Assembly (NCBI GenBank): GCA_904397845.1
Contig: CAJFOX010000011.1
Location: 186,001-250,000 of the forward strand
Direction: 5' to 3'
Length of the DNA stretch: 64,000 nucleotides
Source: an uncultured Oscillospiraceae bacterium
GTDB lineage: Bacteria > Bacillota > Clostridia > Oscillospirales > Ruminococcaceae
Shown here: positions 39,712-49,933 of the stretch, piece after piece
Position numbering within the stretch: the stretch's first letter is position 1
Layout of the letters: each line of letters opens with the position of its first letter
Position numbers and translations under genes: made by a program
Notes under the pieces: generated by a model
Database searches by the model: none
The model's input: only the letters and a program-made list of their open reading frames with translations
Told to the model about the DNA's origin: nothing

Positions 39712-41202
39712 TTATACCTTAATGGTCTTCCACTTTCCAGCATTATAACGCAACCACACCAGAAAAGACCGGAGCAGCTGATCGGCTGCCAGAGCCACCC
39801 AAGCACCCGGCAGCCCCCAATGAAATACATAAATCATCAACATGGCCAGTCCGGGACGCACTAACAGTACGGTCATAAAAGTGATAACCGCCGTTGCGCG
39901 GGTATCACCGGCGCCGCGCAATACACCCGCCAAAATAAACTGGGAAGCCTGAAAGGGTTGGATAAATGCGATAAACATCAAAATCGTTCCGCCCAGGGAC
40001 ACGATTTCCGGCTCATCGTTATACAAAGCCACGATTTGGTGGGAGAAAAGCACAAAGCACGCAGCCAGGAAGAGAGACACGATCATGCCCACCCGGCGGG
40101 TACGGCGGCTGTATTCCTCCGCCATATCCGGGCGGCGCTTACCCAGGCACTGGCCCACCAATGAAGTGGCGGAAACGCCGAACGCCTGGCCGTTCATGAA
40201 GGACAGCGCCTGTATGTTCATGCATACCTGATGGGTTGCAAACGCAACCGTTCCCAGCGATGCCACCGTTTTGGAATAGATAATCATACCGGCACGCATA
40301 ACCAACTGCTCTACCATAGCAGGGAACCCTACCTTAAAAACAGCCCCGATAGTTTCCTTATCCGGCCGGAACCCATCCCTCAGCTGTAGATGCAGATACC
40401 CGCTGTTATGGCGCATTACAGCATAAAAAGCCATGAGCATGGCCACAAACTGCCCCAAAATCGTCGCCAGAGAAGCGCCCGCAACGCCCATTGCCGGGAA
40501 CCCCATGTGTCCATAGATCCAAAAGTAGTTGAAAATTACGTTAACCACATTGGCCACAATATTATAAATCATTGCCGTTCTGGAATCGCCCACTCCACGC
40601 AGGACGGCAGTGATAGCCGTCGTCAGGGCCATCGGCACAAATCCGATCATCTGGATCTGCAGGTAGATCGTACCGCCTGCCAGGCTTTCCGCATCGGTCG
40701 CGCCCATAAACTGAACCATCCACTCCGATGTGAAATATCCTATAAACGACATCACGACAGCGCCCCAAAAGGTCAACATCAGCGCCTGCCTCATGACAAG
40801 ATTGGCCTTGTCCGGCCGTCCCGCCCCTTTGTAGCGCGCAACCATCGCCGTGGCGCCGACATTCATCGCCTGAAATACCGTCATAAACAAAAACTTTGGC
40901 TGAGTTGTCAGCCCTACAGAGGTAAGCGCCCAGGCACCCAGCTGCCCTACCATCATCAGGTCTACCATGGAGGCCAGCTGCGTCAGAAGAAGTTCCACCA
41001 TAGACGGCCATGCAATCCGGATGACGTCCGAATACATCATTTTGTCGGTAACGCCCTCCGGTAGAGGATGCTTCTTCTTTTGCACCTTCTCTTCCCATAA
41101 GGACAGATCCTTTCCCTCTTCCACAAGGTCAAGGGCTAGTCCATGAATCTTTGATCGACTTTCATTCATTTCCACCTGCCTTCCGCCTCCGGCGTCCGGC
41201 AA
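39712..41202 (-). CDS. MATE family efflux transporter
   Basis: 12-TM MATE pattern, IAWPSMVELLLTQLASMVDLMMVGQLG; start may be internal at MNESRSKIHG. Confidence 0.94.
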   Translation of the reverse strand: MPDAGGGRQVEMNESRSKIHGLALDLVEEGKDLSLWEEKVQKKKHPLPEGVTDKMMYSDVIRIAWPSMVELLLTQLASMVDLMMVGQLGAWALTSVGLTTQPKFLFMTVFQAMNVGATAMVARYKGAGRPDKANLVMRQALMLTFWGAVVMSFIGYFTSEWMVQFMGATDAESLAGGTIYLQIQMIGFVPMALTTAITAVLRGVGDSRTAMIYNIVANVVNVIFNYFWIYGHMGFPAMGVAGASLATILGQFVAMLMAFYAVMRHNSGYLHLQLRDGFRPDKETIGAVFKVGFPAMVEQLVMRAGMIIYSKTVASLGTVAFATHQVCMNIQALSFMNGQAFGVSATSLVGQCLGKRRPDMAEEYSRRTRRVGMIVSLFLAACFVLFSHQIVALYNDEPEIVSLGGTILMFIAFIQPFQASQFILAGVLRGAGDTRATAVITFMTVLLVRPGLAMLMIYVFHWGLPGAWVALAADQLLRSFLVWLRYNAGKWKTIKV

Positions 41203-41320
41203 ATCTCACCACCTAAAACAGAATAATCGTTACATAACGTCATGAAAATATTATATAGTAATTCATACCTGGGGTCTATGATTTGTAAAGATTTTTTATT
41301 TTTTTCATCAAATTGATATA

Positions 41321-41350
41321 AAAAAGCGGTGCAAAACTGCACCGCTTTTT
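41321..41350 (-). terminator. Terminator of the MFS gene
   Basis: AAAAAGCGGTGCA-N4-TGCACCGCTTTTT. Confidence 0.85.
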
Positions 41351-41379
41351 CCAAAAAATCGTTTTTTTTCCGAAATACT

Positions 41380-42627
41380 TTATTTTCTTGCTGAACTCTG
41401 CTTCGCTGCAAAATGAAACAAAACTAAGCCAATGAGAAAAATAACTGCCAAAACGGAAACGCCCCAATTCGTGCTTCCTGTCAATTGCGTGGACAATCCT
41501 ACCAGCGCTGTTCCCATAAAAGAGGCGCCTTTTCCACAAATATCAAATAGCCCAAAGTATTCTCCCGCTTTCTCTGGGGGGATGATTTTAGCAAAATAGG
41601 AGCGGGAAAGCGCCTGGATACCGCCCTGGAACATCCCAACACAGCCGGCAAGCAGCCAAAACTCCCAAGCCTGATCCAGCTGAATGGCAAAAAGGGCAAT
41701 TGCCGTATACGCTACAATGCAGACTTTAATTAATACATCGTTGCGATACTTCTTTGCTACTTTCCCAAAAAGCAGGGCAAAGGGGAAAGCCACTATCTGT
41801 GTCAGCAGCAGCGCCAGCAGCAGCATGGTAGAGTCAAAGCCCAGAGCGCTGCCGAATGCTGTCGCCATATCGATAACGGTATAAACTCCATCGATGAAGA
41901 AGAAGAAGGACAGCAGAAACAAAAAAATATGTTTTTGGCTTTTCATCTCCCGAAAAGTGCGATACAGTGTGCCAAATGCATCCCGCACTGCATGCTGCCG
42001 CTTGGGGGAATAATGAGTCTGCTTATAATGCCGCAGCAAAGGCAACGTTAAAACCAGCCACCAAGCCGCATTGAGGAAAAAGGAGATTCCCATTGCCACC
42101 GTCATGGAGATTCCCAGCGCCTCGTTTCCAAGAACGATTCCGAGGCTGGCAATAAACGGCACACAGCTTCCTATGTACCCCCAGGCATATCCTTGGGAGG
42201 ACACCTCATCCATCCGTTCAGGCTCTGTCACATCAGACAGCATAGAATCATAAAAAATCAGACTGGTGGAAAAACCCACCTTCGCAATGACAAACACCGC
42301 CAAAAAGATCACCCAGGAAGTGGGAAAAGATAGCGCTGCACAGCCCAGTACACCAACCATCATGCTGATGGTAAAGATCGGCTTTTTATAATTTTTCATA
42401 TCTGCCATTGTGCCGAAAACCGGCCCAATCAGCGCTACGACCAATGTCGCCACCGAAGCGGCATAGCCCCAATAGGCCAAATAATCCACTTCCGAAATAC
42501 CTGCCGCCTCTGCCAGGCTATTAAAGTAAATGGGGACGATGGTCGTTACCAGCAAAATAAAAGCGGAATTGGCCACATCATATAAAATCCAGTATTTTTC
42601 CAGCTTCGTCAGTTTTCCTCTTGCCAT
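41380..42627 (-). CDS. MFS transporter (UMF1/Atg22-like)
   Basis: YDVANSAFILLVTTIVPIYF, FYDSMLSDVTEPERMDEVSSQGYAWGYIGS signature. Confidence 0.92.
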   Translation of the reverse strand: MARGKLTKLEKYWILYDVANSAFILLVTTIVPIYFNSLAEAAGISEVDYLAYWGYAASVATLVVALIGPVFGTMADMKNYKKPIFTISMMVGVLGCAALSFPTSWVIFLAVFVIAKVGFSTSLIFYDSMLSDVTEPERMDEVSSQGYAWGYIGSCVPFIASLGIVLGNEALGISMTVAMGISFFLNAAWWLVLTLPLLRHYKQTHYSPKRQHAVRDAFGTLYRTFREMKSQKHIFLFLLSFFFFIDGVYTVIDMATAFGSALGFDSTMLLLALLLTQIVAFPFALLFGKVAKKYRNDVLIKVCIVAYTAIALFAIQLDQAWEFWLLAGCVGMFQGGIQALSRSYFAKIIPPEKAGEYFGLFDICGKGASFMGTALVGLSTQLTGSTNWGVSVLAVIFLIGLVLFHFAAKQSSARK

Positions 42628-42639
42628 GTTTTCTTTCCC

Positions 42640-43431
42640 TCACTCAAAATTCCGGTTTAGCCGCTCGTGAAAAGCCGTATTATCTGCCATTGCTTTTACA
42701 AACGCCTCTTCCTGCAAAACCGTCTGCGGAATGGTTCTCCGATACAGCGCCAGCAGGTGTTCGCAGGTGATCCGACACCGAAGGTCCGGCTGCGGTTTGA
42801 TCACATGCTCGGTAACAGCGTTATACTGCCCCACCAGGCGAAGGCCCTTTTCCGCCGCTTGTCGCACCAGTCGGTTTGGCATCACCAGCAAATTTTTATA
42901 ACGGCGCATTGCACGGATGCTCCTGCCCATATCCCGCACCGAGACTCCAGGATAAAAAGGTGCGATCCCCTCCGCCAAATCGTTATCTGTCGGCATGCAG
43001 TATCCAACTGGGAAAGAGACCGGGTCTTTTCCGTCTAAAAGCAGCAACAGCCGTTCGAATTCTGTTTCGATGGCAATATGCCCCACTCCGATCTTTTCAA
43101 TCTGGCCATTGATGTACGGATGGCAGGCGCTGTCCAACATAAAGTGGCATAGAAAGCCCATTAAGTAAGCGAGTTGAGAGGGCTTTTCCCCACCAGCCTT
43201 CCAAATTTTCCGGGCATTTTCCAAGAAGGATAACGCCGTTTTTTTATGCAGGGATCTTCCTACATTGCCGATCGGGTGCTCTGCAAAAGGATTGTAAAAA
43301 AACAGTACGTCCGGCCCCTGCAGTCCCACCCGAAACATCTGGGGGTACTGTAAAATCGGCCGTTTTACCGAGAGCGGCAGCTTTGCCGCCACTTTTCTTC
43401 CAAAGGTATCATGCGCGTACATCGCAGGCAT
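42640..43431 (-). CDS. Zinc-dependent phospholipase C family protein
   Basis: MPAMYAHDTFGRKVA, GPDVLFFY, YLMGFLCHFMLDSACHPYI. Confidence 0.85.
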   Translation of the reverse strand: MPAMYAHDTFGRKVAAKLPLSVKRPILQYPQMFRVGLQGPDVLFFYNPFAEHPIGNVGRSLHKKTALSFLENARKIWKAGGEKPSQLAYLMGFLCHFMLDSACHPYINGQIEKIGVGHIAIETEFERLLLLLDGKDPVSFPVGYCMPTDNDLAEGIAPFYPGVSVRDMGRSIRAMRRYKNLLVMPNRLVRQAAEKGLRLVGQYNAVTEHVIKPQPDLRCRITCEHLLALYRRTIPQTVLQEEAFVKAMADNTAFHERLNRNFE

Positions 43432-43816
43432 CCTATTCCTCCTACACGCCCCAGAAGGGACGGAAAAAATTCAGCAGCTTTTGCCGCTGTTATCCTAGCA
43501 TTTATTGTTCCAACCCAAGTCAAATTCATATTTGTTTTTTGTAAAAACCAACGATTTTTTGCATGCCGGCGGGCATGTCGATATGTTACCCTCACTCAAA
43601 ATGCGAAAAACCCGTTTTCTTTCCATTCGTCCGCTGCTTCCCAGTGCAGGCAACTGGATACGGGGGACTCTGCGACAGCATCATACCCGCTTTTCATCCG
43701 CACTGTTTTAAACTGCGCCGCCGAATCAACGTTCCTCCTGTTGCGCACAGAATAGACAACTGTCTGCCGGGAGACTGCCGGTTTGATTCCAGCAGAACCG
43801 GCCGCCATCTTTCCCC

Positions 43817-44668
43817 CTATGATTTCTCCTTTCTATTGGCGGAAGTCTCATTTTGCTGCGCCAGAAAAACGCCGAAACGTTCCAGCTCCTGCGACAGATT
43901 CCCAATCCGGCCCGCCATACTGCCCAGCTGCCGTTTGGCTTCAGACATTTCATCGCGCATCTGTTCCATTTGCCGTATTTTTTCCGTCTCCGCCTGCCGG
44001 AGGATCTCCGCCGCTTCCGTCCGGGCTTTTTGAAGAATTTCTGCTGATTGCCGCCGTGCGTTCTCCAGGATTTCCTCCTGTTCCCGACGAGCCGTGGCAC
44101 GCAGCACATCCGCATCCTCTTGCGCCTGTGCCAGCAGATCCTGCGCGGCGCTTTTCTCTTTTAAAATCTGTGCGGCTTCCCGATCCAGCTCCTGGCGCCG
44201 GCGCCCCAGGGCGGATTCTCCTTCGTTGCCCGCTTCCTTCGCTTTATTAAGGATCGTCTGCCCTTCCAGCCTTGCCGCAGCGATAATGCGCTCGCTTTCC
44301 CGGCGCGCGGCCTGTTCCATCTGCCGGGCCTCCTCCATCCGGGATTTTATCTGACTTGCCAGAAGGCGGAGCTTTTCCAGATCCGGATCCTCCTGCGCCT
44401 TTGGAGCGGGCTGTCCGTTTTGCGCACCGAGCTCTGCGGCACGCGCTTTTTCCTTCTCCAGTTCCTGGCGCAGCCTAGCGTTTTCCCGACGAAGGGTCTC
44501 CATCGCTTCCGGGCTAATCCCTTCGTACTTTTTGTTCAATTCTTCTTTTTCCCTCTCATATTTTCGGATTAAATCATTTAAATACTGGGATACCTGATCT
44601 TTGTGAAATCCACGCAGTACAGTGGAAAACAAATCCCCTTTTGCCATTTTGTTTCTCCTTTCCCCCAT
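43817..44668 (-). CDS. DivIVA-like coiled-coil protein
   Basis: FSTVLRGFHKDQVSQYLNDLIRKYEREKEEL N-terminal DivIVA-like motif followed by a long coiled coil. Confidence 0.75.
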   Translation of the reverse strand: MGERRNKMAKGDLFSTVLRGFHKDQVSQYLNDLIRKYEREKEELNKKYEGISPEAMETLRRENARLRQELEKEKARAAELGAQNGQPAPKAQEDPDLEKLRLLASQIKSRMEEARQMEQAARRESERIIAAARLEGQTILNKAKEAGNEGESALGRRRQELDREAAQILKEKSAAQDLLAQAQEDADVLRATARREQEEILENARRQSAEILQKARTEAAEILRQAETEKIRQMEQMRDEMSEAKRQLGSMAGRIGNLSQELERFGVFLAQQNETSANRKEKS

Positions 44669-44833
44669 CTTTCTCCTTTTTTGGGAAACTGTTTTTTTAT
44701 TTTTCCCTATATTGCGGCCAAGGTTTCCGCCTGGCCGCCCATATCATATAAATAAAAATCATAAATCTGACTGTTTTTATCAGTATACCACAGAATCTGC
44801 CCCTATAAAAGCATTCTTTTTATCTGTATAGCA

Positions 44834-44862
44834 AAAGCGCCGGTATGGTTCCCCGGCGCTTT
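44834..44862 (-). terminator. spoIVA terminator
   Basis: AAAGCGCCGG-N9-CCGGCGCTTT. Confidence 0.7.
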
Positions 44863-44870
44863 CGCAGCTT

Positions 44871-46349
44871 TTATATGATGATGCAGATAAGCCCTGTACA
44901 TCCCTCGTTGATAATCCTCTCAATCGTCTCCTGCAGCTTAAGCCGGGCTTCCTGCGGCATTCGGTACAGCTTATTGTGCAGTCCTTCGTTGACCAGAGAA
45001 TGCAGAGACTTACCGAATATATTCGATTCCCAGATTTTCTCCGGGCTGTCTTCAAACTCCTGCAGCAGGTACATCACCAACTCTTCCGACTGCTTTTCCG
45101 ACCCGACAATTGGTGAAATTTCGGTGGTAATATCCGCTCGCATCATGTGGATAGAAGGGGCACTGGCCTTTAAGCGCACACCATAGCGATTACCCTGTTT
45201 CACAATTTCCGGCTCTTCCAGCTTTAGTTCTTCCAGCGTTGGCATCACGATTCCATAACCCACTGCTTCCACCTGATCCAGTGCGCCCTTGATCTTCTCA
45301 TAATCCCGCTTCACCTGAGCCAGTTCCATCATGCAGGGCATCAATCCCGCTTCCGAATCGATATCCAAGCCGGTTCGCTCACTGATAATTTCGTACAACA
45401 GATTCCCTGGCACCTGCATCAGCAGCTTAACCCGGCCGCGGCCCAAATCAATCTCAGTGATGGAAGCACTTTCCACATGTTCCTGCTCGGTGGTTTTAGA
45501 CATAGCCGCTTCCACGTCCCGGATGCGGACAATTTCCTGTGCGTGATCTAAAATGGAGCTGACCAGCTCCTGACGCAGCCAATGATCCTTTTCCAAAGAG
45601 AGAATCCAGCGCGGGAAATCCACACAGATTTCCTTAACCGGGAACTGGTACAGCACGGCGGACATGATGGCCCGAATATCGTTTTGGGTCAGTTCCAGGC
45701 AATTGACCGGCATAACCGGCACTCCATATTTTCCGCTCAGCTGCCGAGCCAAATCCTGTACCTTGGCTGAACCTGGTTCCGTAGCGTTTAGCAGCACCAC
45801 AAACGGCTTTTCAATCTCTTTCAGCTCAGCAATGACCTTTTCTTCCGCCTGCTCATACTCTTCCCTGGGGATGTCACTGATTGAGCCGTCTGTCGTTACC
45901 ACAAGGCCAATGGTAGAATGCTCCTGGATGACCTTGCGGGTCCCGATTTCTGCCGCCATATTAAAAGGCACTTCCTCCTCAAACCAGGGCGTTACAACCA
46001 TCCTCGGCCCATCATTTTCCACATAGCCCAATGCGCTTGGCACTACATAACCCACACAGTCGATCAGTCGCACCCGAAAGGATGCCTGATCGTCTAAAAA
46101 GACCTCTACCGCCTCCTCGGGAATAAATTTGGGCTCGGTGGTCATGATCGTTTTTCCCGCGGCCGACTGCGGCAGTTCATCCACTGCCCGCTCCCGGCGG
46201 TAATCGCTGTCAATATTGGGAATGACCAGTGTTTCCATGAATTTTTTAATAAAGGTCGATTTTCCCGTACGGACCGGACCTACAAGCCCCAAGTAAATAT
46301 CTCCGCCGGTCCGCATCGCAATGTCCTGATAAATGCTGCGGTTTTCCAT
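44871..46349 (-). CDS. spoIVA: Stage IV sporulation protein A
   Basis: YLGLVGPVRTGKSTFIKKFMETLVIPNI Walker A and C-terminal GCTGLICIII. Confidence 0.98.
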   Translation of the reverse strand: MENRSIYQDIAMRTGGDIYLGLVGPVRTGKSTFIKKFMETLVIPNIDSDYRRERAVDELPQSAAGKTIMTTEPKFIPEEAVEVFLDDQASFRVRLIDCVGYVVPSALGYVENDGPRMVVTPWFEEEVPFNMAAEIGTRKVIQEHSTIGLVVTTDGSISDIPREEYEQAEEKVIAELKEIEKPFVVLLNATEPGSAKVQDLARQLSGKYGVPVMPVNCLELTQNDIRAIMSAVLYQFPVKEICVDFPRWILSLEKDHWLRQELVSSILDHAQEIVRIRDVEAAMSKTTEQEHVESASITEIDLGRGRVKLLMQVPGNLLYEIISERTGLDIDSEAGLMPCMMELAQVKRDYEKIKGALDQVEAVGYGIVMPTLEELKLEEPEIVKQGNRYGVRLKASAPSIHMMRADITTEISPIVGSEKQSEELVMYLLQEFEDSPEKIWESNIFGKSLHSLVNEGLHNKLYRMPQEARLKLQETIERIINEGCTGLICIII

Positions 46350-46467
46350 TGATCTAGCCCTCCTTATTGATCGCTGCTTTTTGCGGGTATCCTATGTGAA
46401 GAACGGATTGGCTCGGCCCTGCCCGGGGAGCGCTTCGCTTGGTTGCAATCCATAAAACACCGTCCCC

Positions 46468-46497
46468 TTTGTGCGTTTTGCTACCACAACTATATGA
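46468..46497 (-). promoter_or_regulatory. Candidate SigE-type promoter of spoIVA
   Basis: Minus strand TCATATA-N15-CGCACAAA. Confidence 0.35.
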
Positions 46498-46543
46498 CCC
46501 TTTTGTCCAAAATAGTACCGATGTAAGACGGAAATTACAAAAG

Positions 46544-46573
46544 AAGCCCTCCCCGGGCTTTGGGGAGGGCTTT
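46544..46573 (-). terminator. trpS terminator
   Basis: AAGCCCTCCCC-N8-GGGGAGGGCTT. Confidence 0.75.
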
Positions 46574-46586
46574 GGGAAAAGCAACT

Positions 46587-47606
46587 CTATTTTGCGAGAA
46601 AACCAACTTTTTTATAGATTTTTTCCAGTGTCCGGCCAGCAATGCGGGAGGCTTTCTCCGCACCGGCGCGGTAACAGCTTTCCAGGTAGGGCTTGTCGTT
46701 CATCAGCCGGTTATATTTTTCACGAATCGGGGCCAAATGATCTGCCACCGCCTGGCCAACGGCCATTTTAAAATCGCCATAGCCTTTGCCGGCAAACTCG
46801 GCCTCTATCTCCTCGTAGGACTTTCCCGTGACGCAGGAATAAATGGTCATCAGATTGTTAATTCCGTCTTTTCCTTCGCGATAGGCCACCTGAACCTCGG
46901 AATCGGTAACGGCGCTTTTGAACTTCTTGATAATGGTCTCTGGCGGGTCAAGAATATAAACGCAGCCTCTGGGGTTGGGATCGGATTTGCTCATCTTCTT
47001 GGCGGGGTCCTGCAAAGACATGATCTTTGCGCCCATTTTGGGGATATATCCGTCCGGCACCACAAAAGTGCTGCCATGCTGCCCGTTAAAGCGGATCGCC
47101 ACATCTCTTGCCAGTTCCAAATGCTGTTTCTGGTCGATTCCCACCGGTACCAGGTCAGTCTGGTAAAGCAGGATATCGCCTGCCATCAACACCGGATAGG
47201 TAAACAGGCCGGCATTGATATTGTCCGGGTTTTTGGCGGATTTATCCTTAAACTGGGTCATGCGGTTCAACTCTCCGAACTGGGTATAACAGGCCAACAC
47301 CCAGTTTGCCTCCGCATGTTCCTTTACATGGCTTTGAATAAACGCGATCGATTTTTCCGGATCAACGCCACAGGCCAGAATCAGCGCATAAGCCTCCAAC
47401 GTCCTCTGCCGCAGCTGTATGGGATCCTGCCGAACGGTGATTGCATGCATGTTGACAATGCTGTAAATGCAATTATAGTCCTCCTGCAGCTGCACCCAGT
47501 TGCGAACCGCTCCCAGATAATTGCCCAGGGTAATCTGCCCGCTGGGCTGAATGCCGGAAAAAATAATTTTTTTGCGCGCAGGCGCTTGATTTTCCATCGA
47601 CAACAC
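46587..47606 (-). CDS. trpS: Tryptophan--tRNA ligase
   Basis: FSGIQPSGQITLGNYLGA HIGH-type motif, KKMSKSDPN KMSKS motif. Confidence 0.97.
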   Translation of the reverse strand: MLSMENQAPARKKIIFSGIQPSGQITLGNYLGAVRNWVQLQEDYNCIYSIVNMHAITVRQDPIQLRQRTLEAYALILACGVDPEKSIAFIQSHVKEHAEANWVLACYTQFGELNRMTQFKDKSAKNPDNINAGLFTYPVLMAGDILLYQTDLVPVGIDQKQHLELARDVAIRFNGQHGSTFVVPDGYIPKMGAKIMSLQDPAKKMSKSDPNPRGCVYILDPPETIIKKFKSAVTDSEVQVAYREGKDGINNLMTIYSCVTGKSYEEIEAEFAGKGYGDFKMAVGQAVADHLAPIREKYNRLMNDKPYLESCYRAGAEKASRIAGRTLEKIYKKVGFLAK

Positions 47607-47614
47607 CTTCTTAC

Positions 47615-48799
47615 TTAGAACATTTTTTTGGTCAGATCCCCCAGACGGCTGATACCATCTACGATCTGCGCGTCTGTGGGGGTGGAGAAATTCAGGCGGA
47701 CCGACTCGGAGGTTCCGTGATCATCGGTCAAAAAGGCGGAGCCCGGCACCATGGCGACCCCTCTGTCCACCGCGGCCTTACAGAACGCGAGCATATCGCT
47801 GCCCTTCGGGAGCGTGCACCAAAGGAACAGGCCGCCCTCCGGATTGGTATGCGTTACCGCCGGATGGAAATTCTGATCAATCTGGCGAATCATCAATGAG
47901 GACTTTTTGCGGTAGATTTCCCGCAGGCCGGCAATATGGGCATCAAAGTCATATTCCGCCAAAAAGCGCTCGCAAATCATCTGGGAAAGGATGGTGGTAT
48001 GTACATCCGAAGACTGTTTTGCCACCGTCATTTTGGCAATGATCTCTTTGGGCGCCACCACATATCCCACCCGCAGGCCGGGAGACAGTACTTTAGAAAA
48101 GCTCCCGCAGTAAATGACGATCCCCTCCGTATCCATCGATTTGATGGTCGGCACATCATCACCGGCAAAGCGCAGTTCGCCGTAAGGGTTATCCTCCAAA
48201 ATCAAAACGCCGTACTGCAGCGCCAGCCGGTATACTTCCTTTCTCTTTTCCAGGCTCATGGTAATACCGGTGGGATTCTGGAAATTGGGGATGGTATAGA
48301 TAAATTTGGTATTGGGATTGGTTTTGAGCGCCTGTTCCAGCTTTTCCGTATCGATGCCGTCAGGCCCCATTTCCACGCCCACCAGTTGGGAGCGGAAAGA
48401 GCGAAAAGCGTTTAAAGAGCCAATGAAACTGGGGTTTTCGCTGATAACCTTGTCTCCATCATCCAGCAGGCAATGGGCGGCCAGGCAAATGCCCTGCTGT
48501 GCACCGGATACCACCAGGATCTGGTCAAAATCCCGGCCAATACCATAGCGCTCTTTCACCAGATGAACCAGGCGGTCCCGCAGGGGCTGATACCCTTCCG
48601 TAACCGAATACTGCAATGCCAAAATCGGATATTCCTCTAAAATCTCGTGGGTAATCTTCCGCACCGCTTCTACTGGGAACGCCTCCGGGGCAGGATTCCC
48701 TGCCGCGAAAGAAATGACCGAGGGATCGGCAGTGGCCTTTAAAATCTCCCGGATGGCAGAAGGCTGCAGGGAATCTATTTTTTGGGAAAACTGATAACG
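47615..48799 (-). CDS. PLP-dependent aminotransferase, class I/II (2-aminoadipate transaminase-like)
   Basis: ISFAAGNPAPEAFP, YTIPNFQNPTGITMS, IYCGSFSKVLSPGLRVGY; start at MRYQFSQK. Confidence 0.93.
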   Translation of the reverse strand, partial: RYQFSQKIDSLQPSAIREILKATADPSVISFAAGNPAPEAFPVEAVRKITHEILEEYPILALQYSVTEGYQPLRDRLVHLVKERYGIGRDFDQILVVSGAQQGICLAAHCLLDDGDKVISENPSFIGSLNAFRSFRSQLVGVEMGPDGIDTEKLEQALKTNPNTKFIYTIPNFQNPTGITMSLEKRKEVYRLALQYGVLILEDNPYGELRFAGDDVPTIKSMDTEGIVIYCGSFSKVLSPGLRVGYVVAPKEIIAKMTVAKQSSDVHTTILSQMICERFLAEYDFDAHIAGLREIYRKKSSLMIRQIDQNFHPAVTHTNPEGGLFLWCTLPKGSDMLAFCKAAVDRGVAMVPGSAFLTDDHGTSESVRLNFSTPTDAQIVDGISRLGDLTKKMF

Positions 48800-49099
48800 C
48801 ATCGAAAAATCCTCCTCTACTGCTGATTTCAAAAATGTAAAACGCAACCCGGCGGCAGACCGCTTTTACGCGCCGGCACGGCTGATTTTTTAACAGTTCA
48901 TTTTCTCATTACACAGCAATTATTTTTTAGTATAGCACAATAAAGCGCGAAAAAAAAGGAAGATGACGCAAAAAAAAGGAGGAATTTTGCCAAAACCGCA
49001 ATAAAATAGGGCTGTTCACCGATTCAAAATCCGGTAGAATAGAAGGAGAATACTTTTTTCTGTTCGAAATGTAAAGGAAAGCAACGGGAGGGAAACAAT

Positions 49100-49747
49100 A
49101 TGGGTTCGGAAGAGAAACGGTTTCGGCATGGAGACGCAGCGGAAAAGCTGCGCCGGAACAAAACGGCTTCCCGCCTGATCAACGCCGCAACCATTTTGGG
49201 CCTTTTGCTTGCGGTCGGATTTGCCGTTTACGGTTTTTATACCGGTATTTTTACCAGCGAAGAAAATCTGGAACGGTTTATTTCCGATTCCGGTGTCACT
49301 GCGCCTTTGGTTTTCATTTTCATTCAGATCATCCAGGTTGTCGTTCCCATTATCCCCGGCGGTGTCAGCTGTCTGGCTTCAGTAGTGCTGTTTGGGCCGC
49401 TTCCGGGGTTTGTGTACAGTTATGCTGGAATTTGCATTGGCAGCACCATTGGTTTTTTCCTGGGCCGGTTTTATGGAAAACCTTTTATCCTAGCTGTAAC
49501 CAAACCGGAAACTTATGAAAAGTACAGCAAGATCATTGATAAAGGAAAGCGTTTTGAGGTCTTTTTTCTGCTGGCAATGCTTTTTCCCGCTTTTCCAGAC
49601 GATTTAATCTGTATGCTTGCAGGACTTACTAAAATGGAAAGCAAAAAATTCCTTCTCATTTTGCTGCTGGCCAAAATTCCGGCCATTGCTTTATACAGTC
49701 TGGTCTGGGCTTCGGCGGAGGACAGCTTCTGGCGGCTGTTCGCCTGA
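49100..49747 (+). CDS. TVP38/TMEM64 (VTT/DedA-like) membrane protein
   Basis: PIIPGGVSCLASVVLFGPLPGFVYSYAGICIGSTIGFFLGRFYGKPF and FPAFPDDLICMLAGLT. Confidence 0.92.
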   Translation: MGSEEKRFRHGDAAEKLRRNKTASRLINAATILGLLLAVGFAVYGFYTGIFTSEENLERFISDSGVTAPLVFIFIQIIQVVVPIIPGGVSCLASVVLFGPLPGFVYSYAGICIGSTIGFFLGRFYGKPFILAVTKPETYEKYSKIIDKGKRFEVFFLLAMLFPAFPDDLICMLAGLTKMESKKFLLILLLAKIPAIALYSLVWASAEDSFWRLFA

Positions 49748-49756
49748 TGCGGAACA

Positions 49757-49790
49757 AAGAATCCCCCCTTTTTCGAAAGGGGGGATTCTT
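49757..49790 (+). terminator. Terminator of the VTT gene
   Basis: AAGAATCCCCCCTTT-N4-AAAGGGGGGATTCTT. Confidence 0.85.
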
Positions 49791-49841
49791 CTCGATTTGA
49801 GGTATATCAGCCCTGAATTTTCAAAAAATATGATTTTACCC

Positions 49842-49870
49842 TTGACAAAATTCTGAAAAAGCGTTACGAT
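49842..49870 (+). promoter_or_regulatory. copA promoter
   Basis: TTGACA-N17-TACGAT. Confidence 0.65.
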
Positions 49871-49875
49871 ACCAC

Positions 49876-49892
49876 TACACCCCCCTGGGGTA
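49876..49892 (+). promoter_or_regulatory. CsoR-type operator
   Basis: GC-rich pseudo-palindrome TACACCCCCCTGGGGTA directly downstream of the -10, in a copA-csoR operon. Confidence 0.7.
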
Positions 49893-49933
49893 TTTAGGTT
49901 TCTAATCGCATTGATGAAGGAGAGGTGCGTTTC

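Noticed and set aside
40390-41064. 224-aa plus-strand His/Arg-rich ORF
   Set aside because: Antisense to the MATE transporter; composition is that of a reverse-complement reading.
43432-43816. Gap between the phospholipase C-like and DivIVA-like genes as a hidden gene or element
   Set aside because: Short overlapping ORFs in several frames, none with a convincing RBS or motif; treated as intergenic.
46560-47618. 352-aa plus-strand ORF opposite trpS
   Set aside because: Antisense to trpS with almost identical boundaries; no protein family recognised.
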